Assembly: GCA_026390655.1 (NCBI GenBank) | Contig: JAPLFN010000127.1 | Coordinates: 12,743-57,564, forward strand | Source: Candidatus Kapaibacterium sp. | GTDB taxonomy: Bacteria; Bacteroidota; Ignavibacteria; Kapaibacteriales; Kapaibacteriaceae | Direction: 5' to 3' | Length of the DNA: 44,822 nucleotides | Shown: in pieces, positions 21,516 to 32,159 of the stretch | Layout: each line of letters begins with the position of its first letter | Numbering within the stretch: the stretch's first letter is position 1 | Translations under genes and position numbers: made by a program | The notes under the pieces: model-generated | The model's input: the letters and a program-made list of their open reading frames with translations, nothing else | The model's database searches: none | Told to the model about the DNA's origin: nothing

Positions 21516-22829
21516 ATGCTGGTAATGAAGTTCGGCGGATCATCGGTGAAAGACGCTACCGCGCTTCGCCGAGTAGCGTCCATCGTTGCCAATAGCATTC
21601 AAGAGCAAGGGGGCACTGTTGTTGTATTATCCGCTACGGCTGGAACAACAGATGATCTAATCACTCTAGCACGCAGTGCAGCACGCGCGGAAAATTGCAC
21701 GTCTATCATCGAACGGATCGCCGACAGGCACCGCGCGATCCTCAGTGAATTGGCTCCTACTGTATTGCACACAAAACTCGATGAAGTCCTTTCTGAGTTT
21801 CGCTCCTACGTCAACGCTCTGAGCGTTTTGGGAGAATGCACAGATCAGTCTCTTGATCACGTTACCGCTTTTGGAGAACGCCTCAGTACAACAATACTCC
21901 ACACTGCGCTAGTAGACGCCGGGTTGCCTTCAACGTACTTCGACGTACGCCGAGTAATGCGAACTGATGATGCGTTCTGTGCCGCTCGTGTCGAGATGAG
22001 TGACACACTCACACTTGTCGGCGGACTTCTTGCCCCCCTTTGCACCACAGGTCAAGTCATCGTTACACAGGGATTTATCGGGTCCACAAAGGATGGTCTT
22101 ACTACCACGCTGGGAAGGGGCGGATCGGATTATACATGCGCTATCCTCGGTTCGATGCTTTGTTCTCGAGAGATTCAGATCTGGACGGATGTCAGCGGAG
22201 TGTACTCAGCTGATCCACGCATTGCAGGCGACGCACAGCCGATCACCGAGTTGTCGTTCAGCGAGGTTCGTGAAATGGCTCTCTTCGGCGCGAAGGTCCT
22301 TCACCCTGACACGATAGCACCAGCCGTTGAGGCCGAAATTCCTGTTGTTGTTTTGAATACATTCCATCCTGAAGATCACGGAACCCGCATCGTGGGCCTC
22401 GCGTCATCAGGTGCGGAGATACATGCCGTATCGATCGTGCGTTCGTGCTCCTTAGTCCGCTGCAATTCACTCATTGCAGATCAGTTGCGGTCAACCCATG
22501 TGATCAATAAAGCCATAATTCTTGAGAGCAAATCAATAGAGTCTTCGATGATAGTTGTTCATACGTCTACAAGCGAATCAGCACTTGCATTAGAAGTGGC
22601 TCTTGTGGATACGGGACTGATCGTGAATCGTGTAGTGTTGCTGGCTGTGACAGGACCAAAGGTAATGCATCAACATGTGATGTCGAACATCGTTGAATCA
22701 TTAGCCCCTTACAATGTGTTCTGCATTTCTTCGGGTTCGGCAGAGCATACCATCTTTGCCACGGTTGCAGAAGAGCAAGGCAACGAAGCATTACGCTCTA
22801 TTCATGATCTCATTCGTCATCATCACTAA
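21516..22829 (+). CDS. lysC: Aspartate kinase
   Basis: MLVMKFGGSSVKDATALRRVASIV...TTLGRGGSDYTCAILGSMLCSREIQIWTDVSGVYSADPRI...EMALFGAKVLHPDTI. Confidence 0.96.
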   Translation: MLVMKFGGSSVKDATALRRVASIVANSIQEQGGTVVVLSATAGTTDDLITLARSAARAENCTSIIERIADRHRAILSELAPTVLHTKLDEVLSEFRSYVNALSVLGECTDQSLDHVTAFGERLSTTILHTALVDAGLPSTYFDVRRVMRTDDAFCAARVEMSDTLTLVGGLLAPLCTTGQVIVTQGFIGSTKDGLTTTLGRGGSDYTCAILGSMLCSREIQIWTDVSGVYSADPRIAGDAQPITELSFSEVREMALFGAKVLHPDTIAPAVEAEIPVVVLNTFHPEDHGTRIVGLASSGAEIHAVSIVRSCSLVRCNSLIADQLRSTHVINKAIILESKSIESSMIVVHTSTSESALALEVALVDTGLIVNRVVLLAVTGPKVMHQHVMSNIVESLAPYNVFCISSGSAEHTIFATVAEEQGNEALRSIHDLIRHHH

Positions 22830-23451
22830 ATGCGTTCGTGCGCAATAGTGCTTGGATCGGCGCCAGGTGTCTCATAAAGAGCAACAGTGAAACGGCCGCA
22901 ATGAACACTCTCATTTGAGAGGGATCTAAGCACATAACGAGCGTCGTGTCGCGAATCACTCTGTCCGGAGTGCTCCATGCCAATACGGCCGTACCTATGA
23001 TCGCCGTCATCGATCCCACATGCACGTCTCTACGAATGGCGAAGTATCCGGTTAGGTAGGTAATCCACCAGACAACGAGAAAGAGTGGATCCACAACCGC
23101 GAACACACCGGTGGCTGTTGCAAGGCCTCTGCCACCTTTGAATCGGAGTAACACGTTCCAGTTATGTCCAAGCACCACCGCCGTGCCGGCAACGGCCACT
23201 GCAGCAAAGTAGTCGCCATGCAAGAGCCTTGCCACGTAGATGGCTGCGACGCCTTTCAGAGCGTCAATGACCATCACAGAGATACCAACTATTTTACTGC
23301 CTGATGCATCATAGGCATTCCTGGCTCCAACATTTCCTGTACCCTCATCTCGTATATCCTTACCTGAGGTGAGCTTCAGGACTATCCATGCCGTTGGGAA
23401 ACATCCAATGCAATACCCGATGAGGGCAATAGGCAACAGTCCAAGATTCAT
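22810..23451 (-). CDS. plsY: Glycerol-3-phosphate acyltransferase PlsY
   Basis: GYCIGCFPTAWIVLKLTSGKDIRDEGTGNVGARNAYDASGSKIV...VVLGHNWNVLLRFKGGRGLATATG. Confidence 0.95.
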   Translation of the reverse strand: MNLGLLPIALIGYCIGCFPTAWIVLKLTSGKDIRDEGTGNVGARNAYDASGSKIVGISVMVIDALKGVAAIYVARLLHGDYFAAVAVAGTAVVLGHNWNVLLRFKGGRGLATATGVFAVVDPLFLVVWWITYLTGYFAIRRDVHVGSMTAIIGTAVLAWSTPDRVIRDTTLVMCLDPSQMRVFIAAVSLLLFMRHLAPIQALLRTNAFSDDDE

Positions 23452-24317
23452 GGTCGCACCCGCAAGAGCCGCATTTGCAAAAAGGAGACACAAAGGAGTA
23501 TTACAAAGACAATGTAGGCAACGGCGCTGGCGTATCCCATCATATCAGATTGTTCAAAGGCTTGCGTATATACCTCATACACAAGAGTTGATGTTGCCCC
23601 AAGTGGTCCACCCTTGGTCATCACATAGATCTCAACAAAGATCTGAAACGACTTAATGCTGTTGATCACCACAACAAACAGCAGCGTTGATCGCAACATT
23701 GGTAGGGTGATTCGCCAGAACTGTTGCCAAGATGAAGCACCGGCAAGCTCCGCAGCTTCGTAGAGATCTCGGGGGATAGCCTCCATGCCTGCTAAGAAGA
23801 GTACCATATAGTATCCGGTGGAGATCCATACGTCCATTGCCATTATCGCACCCAGTGCCGTGCTCTTATCGAGCAACCATCCGCCTTCAGGGAATGGAAT
23901 ACCCATCATCCCGCAAAGTCCATTTATATAACCATCGCGAGAATAAAGGTTCGTGAACACAAGGGCAATAACTACCAATGACGTTACCGATGGCAAAAAG
24001 TAGGATGCCCGGAAAAAGGAGGCCAATGCAGGCGTGCGGCGCCGGACAGCCCACGCGAGAAGAATCGCGAAAGCCGTTGTAACGGGGACAGTGCCGACAG
24101 TGAACACGGTCGTGTTTTTTAGTGCTTGCCAGAAGCCAACATCATTGAACGCACGTTGATAGTTCTCAACCCCAACAAACGAGATCTCATTTGTTAGAGT
24201 CTTGTACTTCGAAAAGCTCAGAACCAACGCATAGACAAGTGGATAGATCCAAAACACAATGAGTGTAATGATCCAAGGGGCTAACAGCGTCCACGTTTGA
24301 ACATCTCTTTTACGCAT
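23448..24317 (-). CDS. Sugar-type ABC transporter permease (MalF/UgpA-like)
   Basis: MRKRDVQTWTLLAPWIITLIVFWIYPLVYALVLSF...DLYEAAELAGASSWQQFWRITLPMLRSTLLFVVV (EAA motif). ATGA overlap with plsY. Confidence 0.93.
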   Translation of the reverse strand: MRKRDVQTWTLLAPWIITLIVFWIYPLVYALVLSFSKYKTLTNEISFVGVENYQRAFNDVGFWQALKNTTVFTVGTVPVTTAFAILLAWAVRRRTPALASFFRASYFLPSVTSLVVIALVFTNLYSRDGYINGLCGMMGIPFPEGGWLLDKSTALGAIMAMDVWISTGYYMVLFLAGMEAIPRDLYEAAELAGASSWQQFWRITLPMLRSTLLFVVVINSIKSFQIFVEIYVMTKGGPLGATSTLVYEVYTQAFEQSDMMGYASAVAYIVFVILLCVSFLQMRLLRVRP

Positions 24318-24933
24318 TGGACATCTCGTGAACAAGATCACGCATGCTCGTATAAAGCAATTCCAGAGGAAGTCCTACGATTGTGTAGTAGCACCCCTCT
24401 ACACGAGAGACAAATACGGCTCCAAAGTCATCCTGAATGCCGTACGCACCCGCCTTGTCCATCGGCGAACCGGATTCAACATATGCCTCGATCTCACTCG
24501 AGCGTAGTTCGCGGAAGGTTACATCAGTTGACCGCGATGTCATGCGCGTATACCTGGGCTGACCGCTTACGATCAGAGCAATCCCTGTATGAACTGTATG
24601 TGTGCGGCCACTCAGTGTTTGAAGCATGCGCACTGCGTCTTCAGCGTCAAGGGGCTTATTCAAGACCATCCCGTCCAACACTACTGTTGTATCGGAGCCG
24701 ATGACAATTGACGGAGCCTCAGTGAGTTCTGCACCTCGCATTGCCTTCAAGAGTGCGAGATGCTGAACGTATTCATCTGGTGGAAGTGATGTTGAAACCG
24801 ACTCCTCGTCCACGTTCGGTGAGACTGTGGAGAATGTAAATCCAACATGATGCAACAGTGCAGAACGCCTTGGCGACTGCGATGCTAGGACAAGAGGATA
24901 CGGAAGGTGAAGGAGTGTATTGAGAGAAAGCAT
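24310..24933 (-). CDS. maf: Maf family nucleotide pyrophosphatase
   Basis: PLVLASQSPRRSALLHHVGFTF...VIGSDTTVVLDGMVLNKPLDAEDAVRMLQTLSGRTHTVHTGIAL...GSPMDKAGAYGIQDDFGAVFVSRVEGCYYTIVGLP. Confidence 0.96.
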   Translation of the reverse strand: MLSLNTLLHLPYPLVLASQSPRRSALLHHVGFTFSTVSPNVDEESVSTSLPPDEYVQHLALLKAMRGAELTEAPSIVIGSDTTVVLDGMVLNKPLDAEDAVRMLQTLSGRTHTVHTGIALIVSGQPRYTRMTSRSTDVTFRELRSSEIEAYVESGSPMDKAGAYGIQDDFGAVFVSRVEGCYYTIVGLPLELLYTSMRDLVHEMSNA

Positions 24934-27035
24934 TACCTGGAGACGATCGTGAATTCCACTCTACGATTTTGCTGGCGTCCTTCTTCCGTTTCATTGGGAG
25001 CCATTGGCTTGGATTCTCCGAAGCCCTTTGCCGTCATGCGCTGGGCATCAGTACCCTTGCTTACGAGATATGTTTGGACACTATTTATTCGGTTTTGAGA
25101 GAGCCCTAGATTGTCAGCATCCGATCCGACGTTATCCGTGTGACCCGCTAGTGCAATACGCACTGATGGATTCTTTTGCAGGAACTCCACAAGGCGATCA
25201 AGCTCGGGATATGATTCCGTTCGAAGATCATACTTACCAACATCGAAGAAAACGTTGTTGAGGCGAATGGCCACGTTCATCTTAATCGGGGTCAAATACA
25301 AGTCACGATCGGCTTCAACATATGCACCGAGTGACCGTGCATCAAACTGTTCACTCAGTGCATAGTACCCTTCGGCCTCTGCGCGCACACCATACAAGTT
25401 TCCGTTGACCAGTCCCACTCGGTACGATCCATCTACCGCGCTCGACGTGGCTGTTCCTGCAATACGTCCGCTCGGCAATTCCTCGTACACCACTCTTGCC
25501 GTTACCGGGAGCTTCGTTTCCGCATCGAGCACTCTACCACGGGCCATCAACAATGCTACCGGGCGTGCTCCAGATGGCAGTGCGATTGCAACGATATCAT
25601 CCTGCCCCAACGAATTCTTTGTTGAGCTATAGTAGGCGGAATCACCTCTCGCAGGAACCTGTATGAACGTCTCATGTTCATCGGAGTTCACACCATTCCC
25701 AAGGTTCTCCGGCTCAGACCAGTTGAGCCAGGTATCATCAAGTCTCCGAGAAACGAAGATGTCTCTGCCGCCATACCCCGGATGTCCAGTGGTGCTAAAG
25801 AACAAGGTCTTGCCATCACCCGCGATGAAGGGCCCCATCTCCGACCCTTGGGTATTGATCACGGAACCTAGATTCTTGGGAGCAGTCCACGTGTTGTTTT
25901 GCTTGCGAAAACAGACATAGAGATCATTACTACCGCGAGAGTCGCGTGTTTGAATGGACGTGATAAGCACCGATCCATCCGGCGAGAGATGCGAATTGAC
26001 ATAGGAATTCAAATTTTCATAGTCATCAATGGCCATGTTGACAGGAGCGGACCAGCCATCTTTTGTACGCGTGGAATACGAGACGCCCTTGCCCATTGAT
26101 CCGTCACTCTCGTACGTTCCTTGAAGGAACAGAGTATTTAGATCTTGTGTTACGGCGATCGCAAAGTTGTTACCGGCAGTATTTATAGGGGCGCCAAGAT
26201 TCTTTGGCGCTGACCACGAACCATTTTTCATTTTCGTTGTCACCCACACGTCGCGCTTGTCCTTCGTCACGTTTCCATCGTGATCTTTTCGGCTGAAATA
26301 CAACACACTTCCATCAGATGATATGCAGTCAACCGATTCATCAGACTCACCATTGATTTCGGCACCAAGACTGACGGGCTTCACATTCGGATCTACACCA
26401 AGTACGGGGCGAACGGGTTTGGGCTCCCATTGGCGGATCTCGAGATCATCCATTTCAATTGTTTGCGCGCCATAGTAGAGTACACCTTGCTTCGAACCAA
26501 ACACACGGAAGTAGGATGCCGTCATCGTGACGACTGCCTTGCCATTCACGTAGCCCGAGATCGCGTCATTTTCTTTCCGCACTTCAAGGACATTCCATTC
26601 ACCTTGTTTTTTTACTGCGTCCGTCTTCGTCCATTCATCAACATCTTCGTAGGCATTCTCCTTCATGCGACCAATTCGAGCACGATCATCGTCGCGAATA
26701 ACGAACATATAGACGTTCTGCACATCGGCTGCGTTGAATGCGATACCGTAGGCGTGCTTCTCTTCGCCATCGGTCTGTCTCAGACGAATACGAATGGACC
26801 AGTTCTTCGTGTTGTCGAGCGTGGCCACCTCTGAGAAATACCGAAACCCATTGTCGTCGGTCTCCTTGTATCTCATCACCCCGTCTTCATTCTCTACTGT
26901 GCAGTTTCCGTCGCTCGTTTCACCGGCGAACCAATCCCCAGCGTTATCAAACGTACGTTTTACAAGCGTCCTCTCCTGTGACGAGCTGGATGCGACGGAC
27001 AGAAGGAAAAAGAGACAGATAGCAATAGTGCGCAT
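24933..27035 (-). CDS. OmpA-family outer membrane protein with PD40/WD40-like beta-propeller repeats
   Basis: Signal peptide; DGSVLYFSRKDHDGN, DGKTLFFSTTGHPGYGGRDIFVSRR repeats; C-term OmpA domain VFFDVGKYDLRTESYPELDRLVEFLQKNPSVRIALAGHTDNVGSDADNLGLSQNRINSVQTYL. Confidence 0.95.
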   Translation of the reverse strand: MRTIAICLFFLLSVASSSSQERTLVKRTFDNAGDWFAGETSDGNCTVENEDGVMRYKETDDNGFRYFSEVATLDNTKNWSIRIRLRQTDGEEKHAYGIAFNAADVQNVYMFVIRDDDRARIGRMKENAYEDVDEWTKTDAVKKQGEWNVLEVRKENDAISGYVNGKAVVTMTASYFRVFGSKQGVLYYGAQTIEMDDLEIRQWEPKPVRPVLGVDPNVKPVSLGAEINGESDESVDCISSDGSVLYFSRKDHDGNVTKDKRDVWVTTKMKNGSWSAPKNLGAPINTAGNNFAIAVTQDLNTLFLQGTYESDGSMGKGVSYSTRTKDGWSAPVNMAIDDYENLNSYVNSHLSPDGSVLITSIQTRDSRGSNDLYVCFRKQNNTWTAPKNLGSVINTQGSEMGPFIAGDGKTLFFSTTGHPGYGGRDIFVSRRLDDTWLNWSEPENLGNGVNSDEHETFIQVPARGDSAYYSSTKNSLGQDDIVAIALPSGARPVALLMARGRVLDAETKLPVTARVVYEELPSGRIAGTATSSAVDGSYRVGLVNGNLYGVRAEAEGYYALSEQFDARSLGAYVEADRDLYLTPIKMNVAIRLNNVFFDVGKYDLRTESYPELDRLVEFLQKNPSVRIALAGHTDNVGSDADNLGLSQNRINSVQTYLVSKGTDAQRMTAKGFGESKPMAPNETEEGRQQNRRVEFTIVSR

Positions 27036-27107
27036 GCCGGACCCCTAGAATGTTCGCTACGAACATACGGGTACGAGTGCCTTCCCACGCGACTCAGTGG
27101 AAATCTC

Positions 27108-27641
27108 TTATCGAAGTGCGGATTCTACGTCCTTGATGAAGGCCTCAGACATTGGGTCTACGTTGCTCTTATAGCGACCCTTGATCTTGCCGTCCTTACC
27201 AATTAGGAACTTCTCAAAGTTCCAGCCAACCTCGCCTACCAGTGAGGCGTTGCCGTCACCGCTCGTCAACCACGTGTATAGGGGCGCCTTGTCCTGCCCC
27301 TTGACAACGATCTTGGAAAACAGTGGGAAGGACACCTTGTATTTCGTAGAGCAGAATGATTTGATTTCCTCTTCAGTACCGGGTTCCTGCGCACCAAAGT
27401 CATTTGCGGGAAACCCTAGGACCACAAGCCCCTTATCCTTATACGCTTCATAAAGCTTTTCGAGGGTAGCATACTGCTTTGTATATCCACAGAACGACGC
27501 AACATTAACAACGACTACAACCTTGCCGGAGTAATCTGAGAGATTGACCATTTTCCCGTCGATATCTCTCAGTTCAAAGTCGTTCAGCGAAGTGTTCATC
27601 GTGCAAAGTAGGGATAGTGTTATGAGGAGTGATGAGAACAT
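27108..27641 (-). CDS. Glutathione peroxidase family protein with N-terminal signal-like segment
   Basis: FELRDIDGKMVNLSDYSGKVVVVVNVASFCGYTKQYATLEKLYEAYKDKGLVVLGFPANDFGAQEPGTEEEIKSFC...GEVGWNFEKFLIGKDG. Confidence 0.95.
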   Translation of the reverse strand: MFSSLLITLSLLCTMNTSLNDFELRDIDGKMVNLSDYSGKVVVVVNVASFCGYTKQYATLEKLYEAYKDKGLVVLGFPANDFGAQEPGTEEEIKSFCSTKYKVSFPLFSKIVVKGQDKAPLYTWLTSGDGNASLVGEVGWNFEKFLIGKDGKIKGRYKSNVDPMSEAFIKDVESALR

Positions 27642-27657
27642 GGGATGACCTGATATG

Positions 27658-28224
27658 TTATGAACGTGCTACAACAACGAAAACCACCGGAGGATTCCCG
27701 ACCTGGTTCAAAAACATCGTTTCTGTGCACGCGGTAGCATCCTGAGGCCAAGTGGCCAGAAGTGAACGAATGGTTTCCAATTCTTTCTGACCTTCCGCAT
27801 GTCGGTAGCAAACGATTGTGATAACGCCACCTGGAGCAAGAAGCGTCCGGGCTGCTTCGATTGCCCTCCGTGTGGTCTCGGCATGCGTTGTGACATCTTT
27901 ATCGCCCCCGGGCAGATAGCCCAGGTTGAACGTAACAGCGCATACCTTGCCGTGGTGTTCAGGTTCAATGTGGAGCGCCATCTCTTCATGACTGCAGAGC
28001 AGTAGTCGAACGTCAGCAGAAGTCTCTGAGATGCGCGTACTCGTCACCTCCAGCGCTACCTGTTGGATATCGAATCCGTAGACAATGCCCCCTTCTCCAA
28101 CCAGTCCGGCCATCAAGGCAGTGTCCCATCCATTTCCCATCGTAGCATCAATAACAACAGATCTCTGCGGAATCACGTCACGCAAGATTCTATGAACAAA
28201 CGTTACAGCATTTTCGAAGATCAT
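27658..28224 (-). CDS. Class I SAM-dependent methyltransferase, rRNA_methylase (YtqB-like) family
   Basis: VVIDATMGNGWDTALMAGLVGEGGIVYGFDIQQVAL...VTFNLGYLPGGDKDVTTHAETTRRAIEAARTLLAPGGVITIVCYRHAEGQ. Confidence 0.88.
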   Translation of the reverse strand: MIFENAVTFVHRILRDVIPQRSVVIDATMGNGWDTALMAGLVGEGGIVYGFDIQQVALEVTSTRISETSADVRLLLCSHEEMALHIEPEHHGKVCAVTFNLGYLPGGDKDVTTHAETTRRAIEAARTLLAPGGVITIVCYRHAEGQKELETIRSLLATWPQDATACTETMFLNQVGNPPVVFVVVARS

Positions 28225-29198
28225 GATTTCCACCAACGTTGAATATCGATTTCTGTATCAAGGGGCTCTCCAAACGCGAGGTGTCGCGCTAGTTGGCGTG
28301 CAGCCCACGGTCCCTGCAGCGCACCTTTCGTTCCTAATCCGGTAAACACTGCCTGCGCTGTATCAATGGGATGGCGTCCAACGAGCGGTCGTTTGAATTT
28401 TGTAGAGGGGCGCAGGGCAGCACGATGTCCGGTTACGATGATCTCGCGATGAACAAGTTGCGTTGCGGCTTCAAGGAGTTTCTCCCGGCCTCTCACGGTG
28501 GGCTGTGGGTCCTGATCATCCCAATCGTGCGTGGCTCCAATACGGTATTTGTCGCCCCCTACCGGAAGAATCCACGTACCATTCGTCAAGACATGATCGA
28601 GGAACAGTCCTGGGATTGTCACGTCGAGAATTTCGCCCTTCGATGGTTCGATCGGCAGCCACGACCAAAGGGCCGAGGACAGTGCTCGATAGCCGGTGCA
28701 TGTAACCGTAACATCGGCGTCTGCACTGCCACTATTCTCTTTCGGTTTCATAAGGTCAACGAAGGACGGAATGTCCACAGTAGCAACGCCTCCGTGTTCA
28801 AAACCCCCAAATGGGTAGCCGACTCCATCATGCGTTCCCGGTGCGATGTCCGTTATCTGCATTGGCTCATACTCTCCGTGAGCAAGGCGTTCGTGAAACC
28901 ACGTCCTCATGATCTCCTCTCTAAACACCCTCCGAAGTGTCCACTCATGCCAAAGCTTCACTCCGAACTTCGTCTCGACTTCCGAATACGTTGCCCGTGC
29001 AATTTGTGTTAGCTCGCTACCTCGCCAAGTGGGTTTAAGACGTCTACCCGTGATAGGCGTGATCATGCCAGCGGCAACGCGGGATGAGGTTTCTGATTCG
29101 TTAAGGTCATCTGATGTGACCAATACATTGAGCTTTTGTAACTCCCATGCAAGCAATGCACCTGCAAGGCCAAAGCCCATAATATGGACGTGTTTCAC
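28221..29198 (-). CDS. FAD-dependent oxidoreductase (DAO superfamily)
   Basis: VHIMGFGLAGALLAWELQKLNVLVTSDD dinucleotide-binding fold; RLKPTWRGSEL...IGATHDWDDQDP...GLGTKGALQGPWAARQLARHL. Confidence 0.88.
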   Translation of the reverse strand: MKHVHIMGFGLAGALLAWELQKLNVLVTSDDLNESETSSRVAAGMITPITGRRLKPTWRGSELTQIARATYSEVETKFGVKLWHEWTLRRVFREEIMRTWFHERLAHGEYEPMQITDIAPGTHDGVGYPFGGFEHGGVATVDIPSFVDLMKPKENSGSADADVTVTCTGYRALSSALWSWLPIEPSKGEILDVTIPGLFLDHVLTNGTWILPVGGDKYRIGATHDWDDQDPQPTVRGREKLLEAATQLVHREIIVTGHRAALRPSTKFKRPLVGRHPIDTAQAVFTGLGTKGALQGPWAARQLARHLAFGEPLDTEIDIQRWWKS

Positions 29199-29863
29199 TG
29201 AGGCGGTTCGCTGATGAAGACCTTTTCAAACGTCTCGTGAACGGCCGTGCAAAGCTCTTCTACTGATATACCGCGGATCTTTGCAACGGCATTATAGATG
29301 TCTTCTATTCTAACGTTGTCTGCACCGGTTTCGAGTAAGAATCTATCAGACGGACACATCCGAACCGCTTCAACCAACGAGGCGGACTCCTTTGTAACGG
29401 CTGCACCGAATGTAAGGATCATACCAGAGTCAAGATACTGTCGGGCAAGATCAGCCCCCTTTACAAATCCATGCAATACCCATTGCTGTATGGGATCGAT
29501 GAATTTGTTAATGCTTAAGAGCTCATCGTGTGCTTTTACACAATGGACAACAAGGGGCTTTGTGAATCGCTCGGCAAGATCTGCAGCGTATTCGAACGCG
29601 TCAACCTGATGGATCCACGGTGCGTTGCTTGACTGATCGAGACCACACTCGCCGATGCCAAGCACAAGCTTTTCTGACATCAGATCTTCCACGATGTCGA
29701 GGGCATCACGCCAGTCTTCAGTTACGTCGTCAGTATGAAGACCAACTGTGCAGATACCATCCGTTTCAAAGACCTCCATTGAGGCCGTGATACGAATGTT
29801 CACCAAGGAAGTAACGTTCTGGCTTGCAGAACGGTGGAGCGAGTGCGCGTCGACGTATAGCAT
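29195..29863 (-). CDS. TatD family hydrolase
   Basis: MLYVDAHSLHR...VLGIGECGLDQ...HQVDAFEYAADLAERFTKPLVVHCVKAHDELLSI...FLLETGADN; degenerate but TatD-like. Confidence 0.8.
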   Translation of the reverse strand: MLYVDAHSLHRSASQNVTSLVNIRITASMEVFETDGICTVGLHTDDVTEDWRDALDIVEDLMSEKLVLGIGECGLDQSSNAPWIHQVDAFEYAADLAERFTKPLVVHCVKAHDELLSINKFIDPIQQWVLHGFVKGADLARQYLDSGMILTFGAAVTKESASLVEAVRMCPSDRFLLETGADNVRIEDIYNAVAKIRGISVEELCTAVHETFEKVFISEPPQ

Positions 29864-29905
29864 CGTTACAAAGATGCAGAAAGTGGAGTATTCCAAGAAA
29901 AACAA

Positions 29906-29933
29906 AGCCCGATGCTCATTCGAACATCGGGCT
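29906..29933 (-). terminator. Rho-independent terminator downstream of groEL
   Basis: Minus strand AGCCCGATG-TTCGAATGAG-CATCGGGCT followed by TTGTTTTTCTT. Confidence 0.9.
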
Positions 29934-29981
29934 GTTATCTATTGAAATGACGTCATTCCGTCATTTGTCATTATTCATTTC

Positions 29982-31649
<1,668 letters not shown>

Positions 31650-31664
31650 TTAATTGTAAGGGGC

Positions 31665-31952
31665 TTACTTAATCACAGCGAAAATGTCGGCTTCGCGCAT
31701 GATGAGGAAGTCGTCGTTCTCAACGCTGATCTCTGTACCGGCATACTTGCCGTAGAGTACCTTGTCTCCAACCTTGACCTGAAGCGGGGTCACTTTCCCG
31801 TCTTCCATTTGCTTGCCTGTGCCAACGGCGACGATAACGCCTTGCATAGGCTTTTCCTTTGCCGTGTCCGGGATAATAATTCCACCCTTGGTCACTTCTT
31901 CCGCTTCAGCGGCCTTAACAAGAACTCGGTCGTGTAATGGGGCGAGATTCAT
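31665..31952 (-). CDS. groES: Co-chaperonin GroES
   Basis: [75 protein letters not shown]. Confidence 0.99.
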   Translation of the reverse strand: MNLAPLHDRVLVKAAEAEEVTKGGIIIPDTAKEKPMQGVIVAVGTGKQMEDGKVTPLQVKVGDKVLYGKYAGTEISVENDDFLIMREADIFAVIK

Positions 31953-32009
31953 GATCTACTCCGTAATAAACAATTGTGAAACGAACTTGGATTGCCGTAG
32001 ACGAATGTG

Positions 32010-32036
32010 TTGGCACTCTTCGTGTATGAGTGCTAA
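32010..32036 (-). promoter_or_regulatory. CIRCE operator (HrcA-binding site) upstream of groES
   Basis: TTGGCACTC-N9-GAGTGCTAA on the + strand; one mismatch from TTAGCACTC-N9-GAGTGCTAA; located 58 bp upstream of the groES start. Confidence 0.95.
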
Positions 32037-32159
32037 CAGCCTGCAAGGGATGCGAAGATAGGGCATTTCACAGAGTGACGTGATAAATAATGCTTGTTTA
32101 GTAAAAATACGTATGTATATTCTACAGTCGTCACACTGATCCACTGTGGATAACGCCGT

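Noticed and set aside
28371-29012. 213-aa plus-strand ORF antisense to the DAO oxidoreductase gene
   Set aside because: Shadow ORF; the minus-strand DAO protein has clear motifs.
32145-32153. Perfect DnaA-box match TGTGGATAA upstream of the subtilase gene
   Set aside because: Single isolated 9-mer; roughly 0.3 expected by chance in a window this size on both strands, and no cluster or origin genes nearby.
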